Shown here piece after piece: positions 7,396-15,619 of a DNA stretch of 64,000 bases; the stretch's first letter is position 1; each line of letters opens with the position of its first letter. Under the pieces are notes generated by a model, which was not told the origin of the DNA, searched no databases, and saw nothing but the letters and a program-made list of their open reading frames with translations. The stretch is from Sinohyriopsis cumingii (Eukaryota; Mollusca; Bivalvia; Unionida; Unionidae), in assembly GCA_028554795.2 (NCBI GenBank), contig CM068830.1, positions 114,899,214 through 114,963,213 of the forward strand, in the 5' to 3' direction. The position numbers were made by a program, and so were the translations under genes.

Positions 7396-7956
7396 ATGGA
7401 TACCTGGGAACTTTATTACCTTTTGAACCACAGTTCGTATACGGCTTCTTGGAATCCTGTCGTCTGTGCTAAAGATGAACTCCCTCATCGCAAACCTAAA
7501 GACCATCAAGCTTACGTCATCAACACGGACGACAGTCATCTCCCAGGAACCCACTGGGTAGCCGTCTACTTTCCTCAAGAAGGATGTGTGGAATATTTCG
7601 ATTCGTACGGATTACCCCCTTTGGAAGACGATATTATTGACTTTATGAGAAGAAATGCTCAGACCACCCGATTCAATAATGTGAAATTACAAGGCACAGA
7701 TTCCTTGGTGTGTGGACAGTATTGTGTGTATTTTCTGCATCATCGCAGCCTGGGCTATTCCTTAGAACATTTAGTGACTCATTTTGATCCTCGTCATTCT
7801 TCTAGAAACGATGTGAAAGTAGATCGATGGTTCTGTGACCATTATGCTTATCTTTTGTCTCAAGCTAGGAAACGTAGTGTCCATCAATGGCCTAATGATT
7901 TCCAACAGTGGAAATCACAATTTCATTCACAACGTTGTCAGCCCTGTTTAAAGTAG
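7396..7956 (+). CDS. Adenain-like cysteine protease (maturation protease)
   Basis: A 186-residue protease of the adenovirus/Ulp1 (C5/C48) group that cleaves capsid and core precursors. The catalytic His is in GTHWVAVYF (residue 53), the acidic residue in EYFDSYGLP (Asp69), the oxyanion Gln is Gln99, and the nucleophile Cys is in LVCGQYC (Cys106). Gln and Cys are seven apart, as in adenain. The Ulp1-like PxGxxCG order is replaced by the Polinton form QGTDSLVCGQYC. Length is normal and the frame intact. It is the last gene of the morphogenesis block; a poly(A) signal follows at 8069. Confidence 0.93.
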   Translation: MDTWELYYLLNHSSYTASWNPVVCAKDELPHRKPKDHQAYVINTDDSHLPGTHWVAVYFPQEGCVEYFDSYGLPPLEDDIIDFMRRNAQTTRFNNVKLQGTDSLVCGQYCVYFLHHRSLGYSLEHLVTHFDPRHSSRNDVKVDRWFCDHYAYLLSQARKRSVHQWPNDFQQWKSQFHSQRCQPCLK

Positions 7957-8202
7957 AGTGTGAATTGAAAAAAAATGTTTGTGATTTGAAGAAAAAATGT
8001 TTGATGTTATCATGTTGGATTATTGTTAAAAAATGTTAGAGTTGTTGTTTAGTGTTCAGTGATTATTGAATAAAAAATGTTGTGTTTTGAAAAAAAATGC
8101 CTTTGTCTTTTGTTTAGCTATAAGAATGTTGGATTCATGCTCTTTGACTTCTTACTATCCCTCTCATGTCACTCACTGAACGTTGCGGCTCGAAAACGGT
8201 GT
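7957..8202 (+). other. Gap after the protease with A-run/ATGTT repeats
   Basis: About 250 bases without a gene. It holds five or more irregular copies of an A-run followed by ATGTT (for example near 7968, 7993, 8027, 8072 and 8090). Confidence 0.5.
8069..8074 (+). terminator. Poly(A) signal after the morphogenesis genes
   Basis: AATAAA lies 113 bases after the protease stop. It is the only canonical signal noticed between the protease and the accessory genes, and would end the morphogenesis transcripts. Confidence 0.4.
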
Positions 8203-8245
8203 GGGGGATGTTTTCCTTCACGTCTGCGCTTTGAATTTAAGAACC
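8203..8245 (+). promoter_or_regulatory. Accessory promoter module, copy 1
   Basis: GGGGGATGTTTTCCTTCACG, then TCTGCGCTTTGAATTTAAGAACC. The same module precedes each of the three accessory ORFs and a decayed relative on the other strand (53,071-53,111). The ATG at 8296 is about 50 bases downstream. The TATA position is degenerate here (TTTAAG). Confidence 0.7.
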
Positions 8246-8295
8246 GGGGTTGTTTCCAGTCTAACCATCCATTGTCAACTCATCCTCCTACGAAG

Positions 8296-8661
8296 ATGTG
8301 CTCCAAACTAGCTAAGCTCAACGAAGCCTACGTGAATTTGCATAGGGTCAGACACAGTCTGATACCGAAGCCAGAAGAAATAGAGAATGTGAGAATGTTA
8401 AAAGTCACTGAAGACCTGATAGAAGAGATCTTCAGAGAAGAAGTGAACAGGGAAAAAGAAGAATGGACAGAGAAGTACAGACTTCAGAGACAGCAGCAAC
8501 AGCAGCAACAACAACAACAAGAACAGCAGCAACAACCTGAACCTGACAGAGGCTTTGTCGATTGTCGTATCGACACCAAAGAGTTCTTCTTCTCTTTCCG
8601 AAGAAGCAGACCTATCGCCAGAAAGTCTATCCTCAGAGGACATCGCATTCTTAGAAACTAA
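8296..8661 (+). CDS. Accessory ORF 1, helical head with poly-Gln
   Basis: A 121-residue protein, not recognised. The ATG is the first after the promoter module; an upstream in-frame extension from 8077 crosses that module and is not favoured. The N-terminus (SKLAKLNEAYVNLHRVRHSL) resembles that of ORF 2 (RLAKLLELHVHLEYARRIL), so they look like paralogues. Residues about 30-60 are charged and helical. A Gln-rich run follows (QQQ..., about 67-82), mostly CAG/CAA, prone to expansion. The end is basic (RRSRPIARKSILRGHR). A stem-loop lies about 40 bases past the stop. A regulatory or DNA/RNA-binding role is a guess. Confidence 0.6.
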   Translation: MCSKLAKLNEAYVNLHRVRHSLIPKPEEIENVRMLKVTEDLIEEIFREEVNREKEEWTEKYRLQRQQQQQQQQQQEQQQQPEPDRGFVDCRIDTKEFFFSFRRSRPIARKSILRGHRILRN

Positions 8662-8701
8662 AAAAAGATTGCCATAGCAAACAAAAAAAAACAAAACAAA
8701 A

Positions 8702-8740
8702 AGGCCTTTTCAGGGCTACCCCAATACTCTAGAAAAGAAA
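8702..8740 (+). terminator. Histone-type 3' stem-loop and downstream element, copy 1 (decayed)
   Basis: AGGCCTTTTCAGGGCT (8702-8717) has a TTTC loop and a six-base stem with one G-G mismatch. It is followed by ACCCC, and 13 bases on by the purine run AGAAAAGAAA (8731-8740). The order (stem-loop, ACCCA-like tail, purine-rich element) is that of animal histone mRNA 3' ends. It lies 40 bases after the ORF 1 stop. Confidence 0.6.
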
Positions 8741-8744
8741 TAAC

Positions 8745-9062
8745 TATCAATTTGCCAATGTGTGTAGGTAGAATAGTGTGAATATAAACACTGAATCTTT
8801 TTTAAAAAAATGTGAGGGTATGTGTTTGTGTGTTTGTGTGTTTGTGTTTGTAAGTGCTCACGTAAGTTGGTGTGGATAGTAGATTAAAATGATGTCTTTT
8901 TTGGTGTTTGAGGTGTGGGGAGAGTAGATTTGGGGGTTTGATTGTATTGCTTTGCGTATGTGAATAGTCTATTGAAGTGATTAATGAAAAAAAATTTTTA
9001 GAATAGTGATGGGTAGTATAAAAAAGTGAGTGAGTGTTTCTTTTAGGTCCGCGCGATGTTGT
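8745..9062 (+). repeat. GT-rich accessory spacer, copy 1
   Basis: A gene-free spacer with a TGTGTTTG tract (8820-8852) followed by a motif ACGTAAGTTGGTGTGGATAG (8861-8880). The 8745-8790 part repeats at 9620-9680. The GTGTGGATAGTAGAT motif reappears, reverse-complemented, as the core of the tandem array at 53.2-54.95 kb. Confidence 0.55.
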
Positions 9063-9144
9063 TTTTGGTCATGATCTAGGTAAGATCAATTTTATGTTTT
9101 TTAGGGGGATGTTTTCCTTCACGTCCGCACTTTCACTATAAATT
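9063..9144 (+). promoter_or_regulatory. Accessory promoter module, copy 2, with upstream ATCTAGGTAAGATC block
   Basis: A 35-base block containing GGTCATGATCTAGGTAAGAT (9067-9086) leads into GGGGGATGTTTTCCTTCACG (9104-9123) and TATAAATT (9137-9144). ATG 9195 lies 50 bases beyond. The same two-part arrangement precedes ORF 3, so the block is a duplicated control region. Confidence 0.7.
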
Positions 9145-9194
9145 GAAACTCGTTCGGCAGTCTAGCTACCCTTGTTGATTGACCAACACCAAAA

Positions 9195-9647
9195 ATGAAC
9201 ACGAGACTGGCAAAACTGTTGGAACTTCATGTGCATCTGGAATATGCCAGGCGCATACTAAATGAACTGGCCGCGGAAGCCATTGTGGAAGAGGGAAGGA
9301 TAAGAGAGGAGGAGGAAAGAAGAAACAAAGAAGAGGAGGAGAGAAGATACAAAGAAGAGGAGGAGGAGAGAAGAAACAAAGAAGAGGAGGAGGAAAAGGA
9401 GAGAAGAAGAAGAAATTTCAGAATCCCAGAAACCGAAAATTGGGATTCTGAAGCCACATATCCTGCATCTGCTCTCTCCCCCAAAAAAGTAAAAAGTAAC
9501 TGGGAACAAGATGTGTATGTGGCGCCAGGCCTGGAAGGTGCCACCATTAACCAGGTGTCCATGAAGTTAAAAAAAAACAGCCCTTTTCAGGGCTACACAA
9601 TACTCAAGAAAAGAAATAACTATAAATTTGCCAATGTGTATAGGTAG
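9195..9647 (+). CDS. Accessory ORF 2, Glu/Arg-rich coiled coil
   Basis: A 150-residue predicted protein, unrecognised. The head (residues 1-35) resembles ORF 1. Residues about 36-72 are repeats of E-E-R-R-x-K-E-E, a long charged helix. The rest (about 75-120) is mixed. The last 28 codons read through a sequence that is untranslated in ORF 1: they cross the histone-type hairpin (9579-9594). The natural stop has probably been lost by an indel in the A9 run at 9569-9577, since stops lie just upstream in the +1 frame. Biological function is unknown. It is flanked by its own promoter module and 3' element. Confidence 0.6.
   Translation: MNTRLAKLLELHVHLEYARRILNELAAEAIVEEGRIREEEERRNKEEEERRYKEEEEERRNKEEEEEKERRRRNFRIPETENWDSEATYPASALSPKKVKSNWEQDVYVAPGLEGATINQVSMKLKKNSPFQGYTILKKRNNYKFANVYR
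9579..9616 (+). terminator. Histone-type 3' stem-loop and downstream element, copy 2 (perfect stem)
   Basis: AGCCCTTTTCAGGGCT (9579-9594): perfect six-base stem, TTTC loop. ACACA follows, then CAAGAAAAGAAA (9605-9616) after ten bases, very close to the histone downstream element CAAGAAAGA that pairs with U7 snRNA. It lies inside the open frame of ORF 2 as read now. Confidence 0.75.
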
Positions 9648-9809
9648 AGTAGTGTGAATATAAACACTAACTCTTTATTAATAGTGCGAGTGTTTGTGTT
9701 TGTGTTTGTAACTGCTCAAGTAAAGTTTGTGTGAATAGTAGTTTCTTTATTGTTTCTTAGCGTATGTGGAGAGTATAGTTTGGGTTTTATTATATGAAAT
9801 GAGAAAAAT
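9648..9809 (+). repeat. GT-rich accessory spacer, copy 2
   Basis: A second copy of the spacer after ORF 1, with GTGTTTGTGTTTGTGTTTGT (9689-9708) and GTGTGAATAGTAG (9729-9741). No gene seen. Confidence 0.5.
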
Positions 9810-9920
9810 GGGGGATGTTTTCCTTCACGTCCGCGCGTTGTTTGGTCATGATCTAGGTAAGATCAATTTTATGTTTTAGGGGGATGTTTTCCTTCACGTA
9901 CGCGCTTTAAGTATAAGAAC
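9810..9920 (+). promoter_or_regulatory. Accessory promoter module, copies 3 and 4, upstream of ORF 3
   Basis: Two GGGGGATGTTTTCCTTCACG modules (9810-9829 and 9879-9898) flank the same GGTCATGATCTAGGTAAGAT block (9844-9863). TATAAG at 9912-9917 lies about 40 bases before ATG 9958. The double module is the most complete form of this control region. Confidence 0.7.
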
Positions 9921-9957
9921 CCACAGTATTCGTCGTTCAAACCATTCTACAGAGAAG

Positions 9958-10338
9958 ATGGCTTCGAACCACCTCGATAAATTTCAAAGATTGCAAGACG
10001 TCCTTGACAATTTGGGCATGATAGAACAAATGCTAGTACGACTCAATGAAGACCACTATTCTTATAGTCCGCATAGAGTAAAAATGGAGATTAACAACTT
10101 AAGAAAAGCAAAGGACATGATAAGTGGTGTGATGAAGGAAATAAAGGAGGAGAAGGAGGGTGAAGAGGAAAGGATAAGAATAAGAAAATGGAATGAAAAA
10201 ATTGAAAAAGAAGAAGAAAATGAGAAGAGGAAGAAAGAAGAGGAGGAGGAAGAGAAGAAAGAAGAGGAGGAGAAAAAAAAGAAGAGAAAGAGTGTAGGTG
10301 AGAAAATAAGAAGTTGGTGGAGAAAAAGAAGAAATTAG
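9958..10338 (+). CDS. Accessory ORF 3, Lys/Glu-rich coiled coil with basic Trp tail
   Basis: A 126-residue protein, not recognised. Residues 1-60 form a helical head (FQRLQDVLDNLGMIEQML), about 60-108 a Lys/Glu-rich helix, and the end is basic with two Trp (KIRSWWRKRRN). The same ending (VRRWWTNW) occurs in a decayed relative on the minus strand at 52.57 kb. The ATG lies about 40 bases after a TATAAG box. It stops 28 bases before a perfect histone-type hairpin. Composition (over half charged residues) hints at nucleic-acid or chromatin contact but shows no fold. Confidence 0.65.
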   Translation: MASNHLDKFQRLQDVLDNLGMIEQMLVRLNEDHYSYSPHRVKMEINNLRKAKDMISGVMKEIKEEKEGEEERIRIRKWNEKIEKEEENEKRKKEEEEEEKKEEEEKKKKRKSVGEKIRSWWRKRRN

Positions 10339-10366
10339 AAGCAGAAGAAGAAGAAGAAAAACAAAA

Positions 10367-10404
10367 GGCCCTTTTCAGGGCCACGCATATTTCTCGAAAA
10401 GAGA
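10367..10404 (+). terminator. Histone-type 3' stem-loop and downstream element, copy 3 (canonical)
   Basis: GGCCCTTTTCAGGGCC (10367-10382) fits the metazoan histone hairpin pattern GGYYCTTYTNARRRCC at every position, preceded by ACAAAA and followed by ACGCA. The purine run CGAAAAGAGA (10395-10404) starts 12 bases on. Confidence 0.8.
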
Positions 10405-10430
10405 ATGACTTTTCAATTGCCTACCCCTTT

Positions 10431-10480
10431 TTTAAATTTAAATTTAAATTTAAATTTAAAAAAAAATTTTAAAAAAAAAT
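10431..10480 (+). repeat. (TTTAAA)n palindromic AT block
   Basis: Five near-perfect TTTAAA units followed by A and T runs, self-complementary, between the last accessory gene and the terminal tandem repeat. Confidence 0.7.
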
Positions 10481-10487
10481 CCCATGT

Positions 10488-10716
10488 TCAATTCCCACTA
10501 TTCCTCATGTTAATTTCCCTTGTCGCTAGACAGACCCACGATTTATTCCCATGTTAAATTTCCCTTGTACGTAAAGTGACCCACGATTTATTCCCATGTT
10601 AATTCCCATTGTACGTAATCTAACCCACGATTTTTCGCCATGTTAAATTTCCATTGTACGTAATCTAACCCAGGGGTCTCTGTAATGCTAATTTCCATTG
10701 TACGTAAAGTGCCCCA
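10488..10716 (+). repeat. 45-base tandem repeat at the right end of the element
   Basis: About five units of 44-45 bases with CCCACGATTTATTCCCATGT and TTCCCTTGTACGTAA; unit starts near 10535, 10580, 10624, 10669 and 10712. A related CCATTGTCCCTAA repeat follows the decayed accessory copy at 52.1-52.45 kb (minus strand). The repeat may therefore belong to the element's end rather than to the host. No terminal inverted repeat can be tested, because the left end is outside the window. Confidence 0.65.
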
Positions 10717-11580
10717 CTTCACTACTGATATGCCAATGATCGTAGATTTTGTAATTTCCGCATACCATCAAATTGAAAACCCATATATCAATATTCCTTC
10801 TACAGGAACAATGATTCCACTTTTCATAGCCACAATTTTAAGTGTATCCAAAAGTAAACTACACCACCTATATATATCGATCGCAGTGCGTGATTCCCGT
10901 GCGTCAGGAGTATTAAAATCACTTCTCCGCCAAACTAACAAAAAAAAGCTTCAGCCATTCCTACTCTAGGCTGGAGACGGACAACACCTAGAGCAGTGCG
11001 AGTTGTGAAGAGCACTGGTCTTTCACCGAGTGATTGAATATAATTTGGAAAATGTATACCCTTCGAGTCTGGTAAGGAATAATTAGTTTTTCTTTGATAA
11101 AATTATAAATGCCGGTGGGTGGGTTGTATACTGTTTATTGTATTTGTGTCGGTTATATTCTGTATTGTATTTGTCTGGTATTCTAAGTATGCGTTTTGTA
11201 TTGTTTGAGGTGTACCTCGTACCATTAATAAATCCCACAATGGACGAGCTAGTCTTATTATTTCAACCCGAAATGAATGAAAGCAATAAAAACCTATATA
11301 GGTAGTATATTGGGCCAAGTCATGATTACGAACTATCTTGATTCCTATGTACTATTCATACCTCAAGTATGTAAACTTGTTATCAAAAAACAATTTGAAT
11401 GTATTTAAAAATACATATGTAATAGTAAGAGCTATACTTCGGTAAATAGACAAATAAAGGCTTTCAATTTCTACTGTATCCATTTGATGTTGCCTAAATG
11501 TGAAAATCAGCTGTTTACTGAAAATTCATTGACTATCTACTTCTTGTCAAAGTAAACGGTTATTTACCTACCAAATCCCT

Positions 11581-11643
<63 letters not shown>

Positions 11644-12295
11644 TAGAGAGAGAGAGAGACTGTGTGTACTAGCCTGTGTGAACATACCTTTGAATATCGC
11701 TTTCATCAGACATGTTACCTGTAATTTTATACGAAAAGAAATATAATGCACAAGGTAGTTTAAATGAATGATAGTACTTTGGTTTCCATAATTGACTTCT
11801 ACACTAAGCTTCATAAACGTTCCCAAATATATCAAAAACTGCTGGAGCGAATGCAAAATTCCATCATACCAAAACGATGTTTAATATCGCAACTTCAAGA
11901 AAGTGATGTAATTTATAGCCATTCACATTCTATATATACTAATATGAACATATTAATGTCTTATTCAATTTTCACATTTTTCTTTCCGTATTGTTTCTCG
12001 ATTATGCTAAACAAACAGCTGCTATATTGCCATATGCTAATAATATTTGTTTGGCACGCAGTACAGTAACCATAGCAAACAATATGCAAATAGAATTCTT
12101 TAACTGGCAGTAAAGACAATTTTTGTAAGGGCGTTTAAGATATAAATAACATTGATTATTGCCATAATAGTAAATGCTGTCGCAACTATGTTTGTTATTC
12201 CTAAGATGCAAATTTTATATCAGTCATATATTGGTATTATATCCCACTGAAAAAAAAGAAGAAATGTCAATCTTATTGATGAAAACAGAACATAC
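10717..12295. other. Gene-free stretch between the element and the transmembrane exon
   Basis: AT-rich sequence with no recognised exon. It holds a (TG)n tract. The cytoplasmic tail and 3' end of the Ig gene would be expected here or beyond, but none was identified. Confidence 0.5.
11584..11659. repeat. (TG)n, (CG)n, (GA)n microsatellite
   Basis: About 25 TG units, then CG units and a GA tract. Confidence 0.95.
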
Positions 12296-12451
12296 CAGCA
12301 GGTGGTTTCTCTGGACGTGACCTTTTCTTCAGAATGACGATTACTAAAGCAATAATAATAGTGACTAAGACAGCTGTTCCTCCTCCAAACCCTGCAACCA
12401 CTGGCATGGATACTAATAATGTGTCACTCAGAGTTGTTTCTTCTTCAGTGA
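12296..12451 (-). CDS. Exon: transmembrane segment of the Ig/FN3 protein
   Basis: A 156-base exon, phase 1-1, bounded by ATAG/TC (acceptor, 12452-12453) and G/GTATG (donor, 12291-12295). It encodes an acidic stalk (TEEETTLSDT), then a membrane span of about 25 residues (VVAGFGGGTAVLVTIIIALVIVIL), then a stop-transfer cluster KKRSR. This makes the protein a type I membrane receptor or adhesion molecule with the Ig and FN3 domains outside. Its phase matches the FN3 exon upstream. The downstream cytoplasmic exons were not found. Confidence 0.75.
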
Positions 12452-14481
12452 CTATGATTTATAAATCAAAAACAAAAACTTACTTCAGCTTTGTCAGATT
12501 TCATTTTATAGCAACTCATTAATATGATAATAATGTTCTTGTGTTTGTAATCACGTTTGAATAAAACAAATTTGTAACATTTTGCATATAAATATATGCA
12601 CACTGACGCTAACTTGTTCCAGATAACCTTAAATCGGTGGAATACTTATTAGCATGGAGAAAAACAAATGTCGATTTGCTGAATCTGTAAGACGATATTA
12701 AATAAACTCATTTCATGTATGAAAATAGAAACAACAACGTACTATATGTAGACGAGGCACTAAAGACAGGCAAAATTATATTATAATCTAAAGCATCTTT
12801 ACTTTCAGAGACGTTAATTAATAATCATTGTTAATGATGGATAAAGCATTCACACTTAATCTTATACTAGAATAATAAACACTCCTAAATAGAAAGGTCA
12901 AATAGAAATCTACATTTATATCTTCTTAGATTGAACTTTGTTAGAATTTGCTTTTTATATTTTCATAAAGAAATCATAGCTGAATAAAATGAATGGTTGA
13001 TAACATTTCCGATTGTTAATGCACAGAAAGAAGTATGTTTTCTTAAGCGAATTAGTTACAGCAAAGAAAGCTCCAAACCAAAGGGCATTTAGCATTCAAC
13101 GGCCTTAACAATTAAGAACTGGACATTAACGAAAATCGTGGAGAGCTTAACCTTTCACGATTATGTATATCTGATTAATTTGTAAATATAGACAATGTGA
13201 TGCTAAGCAATAATTTCATCATTTGTTTTGACAACCTCATAACAAGAACCAGGTTCTATTTCTTTATTAAAACACTTACAAAACACGGTAATTAGACACT
13301 CATATTTGCCTCTTCTTTCTAAGAGGAGTACACGTATGTACGTTCTTCATTCATACGTCAAGGGTCCTGCCAAGTTCATGTCAACTAATTTGGTCAACTG
13401 GAGGTCATGTCAACATTACATGATGCTATGATAACATCTGTTCTCTAGAGATGTCATGCATGCCATAGTTTCTGATTGCCCCAAGTATAAAAAAGTCTAT
13501 GTAATGACGGCTAAAGACATTTCGAAATACAAAATAATTTAGATAGCTGGAATCCTTTCCAGTGATTCAGAATTGTTGATTTGATGTGTGTGTAGTGGTT
13601 CTATAATGAAATTAAATATGCACCAACGTGCTATTTTACAGTTAGATTTCAGTTTTGTAATAGATACGAGAGAATTCGGATTTATTTATTTATTGAACAT
13701 TGAAATTGCAGAGCAGAAATGAATTGTTTCTAAACAGAAAATACCTTGAAGGATTATTGTAAAACAGTAAACAGTCAAGGACTTGGATCTTTAACAATTC
13801 ATTTGGATTACGTGCAATATTAAATGGCATGTGTGATATTCAACTTTTATCAGATTTACCTTGAAGTAAAAACATAAGGATATTAGAATAGTTATTATCG
13901 TTGCTGCTATCACATAAGCAAAGTAGCACTGTCACTTGAAATACTTTTGGATCGTTTCAGGATTATTGAGAAATGGATAATACATTTAGGAAATATTATA
14001 GGACTTCATAACATACTGTAATTTGTTTTTAATTCTTTCACTTGATTTTGTATTTTAGTGAAATGTATTTTTTTTTTTGGGGAAATTGAATGCTTGTAAG
14101 GTTTTTCCTATATTGTCACATTTGGTTTAAACCCATAGGACGTTACAATAGATTAGGTTAAACAACAGTCAACAAATGTACTTTTGAATTTACTCTGTTC
14201 AGATATGGGAAGCAAACACATGTACTGGTTACAGGAAGATTAACATTAGCTAGCGAAAGGAGATATCCATTATCTAAGTTAGAGAAAGGTAGAAACGAAG
14301 TTTATATTAAAATAAATGTTCATCGTGCCATATTCAGAAGATATTATAAGATCAGAGTGCAGATATAGATTTCTTCAGAAAGTCCTTTGTAAAGTTCCAT
14401 GTTCAAAATATAAATTTACCAGTGGACGTTCCATACTGAGATAAAACGAGAAATCATCGAATATGAATGCATCAGTCTTAC
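12452..14481 (-). other. Intron
   Basis: AT-rich, with no exon or recognisable repeat found. Confidence 0.5.
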
Positions 14482-14805
14482 CGCCAGGTATGTTGATTAG
14501 AATGCTGTCCGAGAATGGACTTCTTCCCTTGACATTCCATGAATACATTCGATATATGTACAGTCCCGGTAAATGTTGAGTAATGTTTACAGTGAAAGTC
14601 CCATTAGCAAGCCGATACTGACTGTCTCTTTCGTGTACATTTTTGATGTTGGTACTTTGCCAAATACTGTTCTGACCGAGTGCTGACCTGTACTCAATCA
14701 CAAAAGACTGGTCGGGGCCTCCATTAAAGCCAGGGTCAAAGTGAAATTCAATTTGGTCCGCTATAAAATTGTTGAAGTAAAATTTTCGAACCAACCAGGG
14801 TGGGC
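14482..14805 (-). CDS. Exon: fibronectin type III domain
   Basis: A 324-base exon, phase 1-1, between TTTGAACAG (acceptor) and GTAAGA (donor, 14476-14481). The translation begins PPWLVRKFYF and shows FN3 landmarks: FVIEYRS with a following Trp (strand C), then YIYRMYSWNVKGRSPFSDSI (strands F-G, the Tyr and NxxGxS pattern). One exon encodes one domain. It is the membrane-proximal module, next to the transmembrane exon, an arrangement seen in many Ig-superfamily adhesion receptors. Confidence 0.8.
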
Positions 14806-15534
14806 CTGTTCAAATAAAATAATTGCAAACGTATATAAGCTGCATTAAGCATCACCAATTGTACAATTTAAACAGACAAAATCAAACCAACTGGAAATGT
14901 CGACAGTGGCTGCGAAGATTGAAGAGATCCCTGTTTCACAATGAACAATATCCAACGATTGCAACTGAAAATATGGTTCTATATATCTTTCATTGTATGG
15001 CCTTTTCCGGTATAGTCTAAAAATATATTTGTATTACCTAGCTCTTCAGATAAGGAAGAAAACTGTCACATTTCTTAGGAAAGTTATTTCGCTTGCTTTG
15101 GTGATGAGCAATATATTAAAACATGAGAGAACACTTTATGCCTAGGCAATTTATACGAGTGCTTCAAAAAGCTACACCCGAGTGACCTGGTTTGAACGCG
15201 GAGCCTTTGATAACCTTCTGGTTCAGCTAAAATGTACTCTATCAGGTATTCAATAGACAAATGCAATGTATCACTGTAACTTGCGTGTATGTTGTATTTT
15301 AAAAGTAATTTAAGATATTTTAATAAAGATGCATCTTGTGATCACTTAGTCTTTTGAATAATTTTAGAGGCTGTCCTCTGTCCTTCTGTGAAATATATCG
15401 TATCTTCTTAAACGTTTATGCGGGAAATGTTGAAACTTGTTTCTTAAAGCTCTTAGAGTCAACGAATGGCTTCCGTGCACATTGCCTAAGAGAGCGCTCT
15501 AAGGTGAACAGTTTTCACATGAATAAGAGCAGCA

Positions 15535-15619
<85 letters not shown>

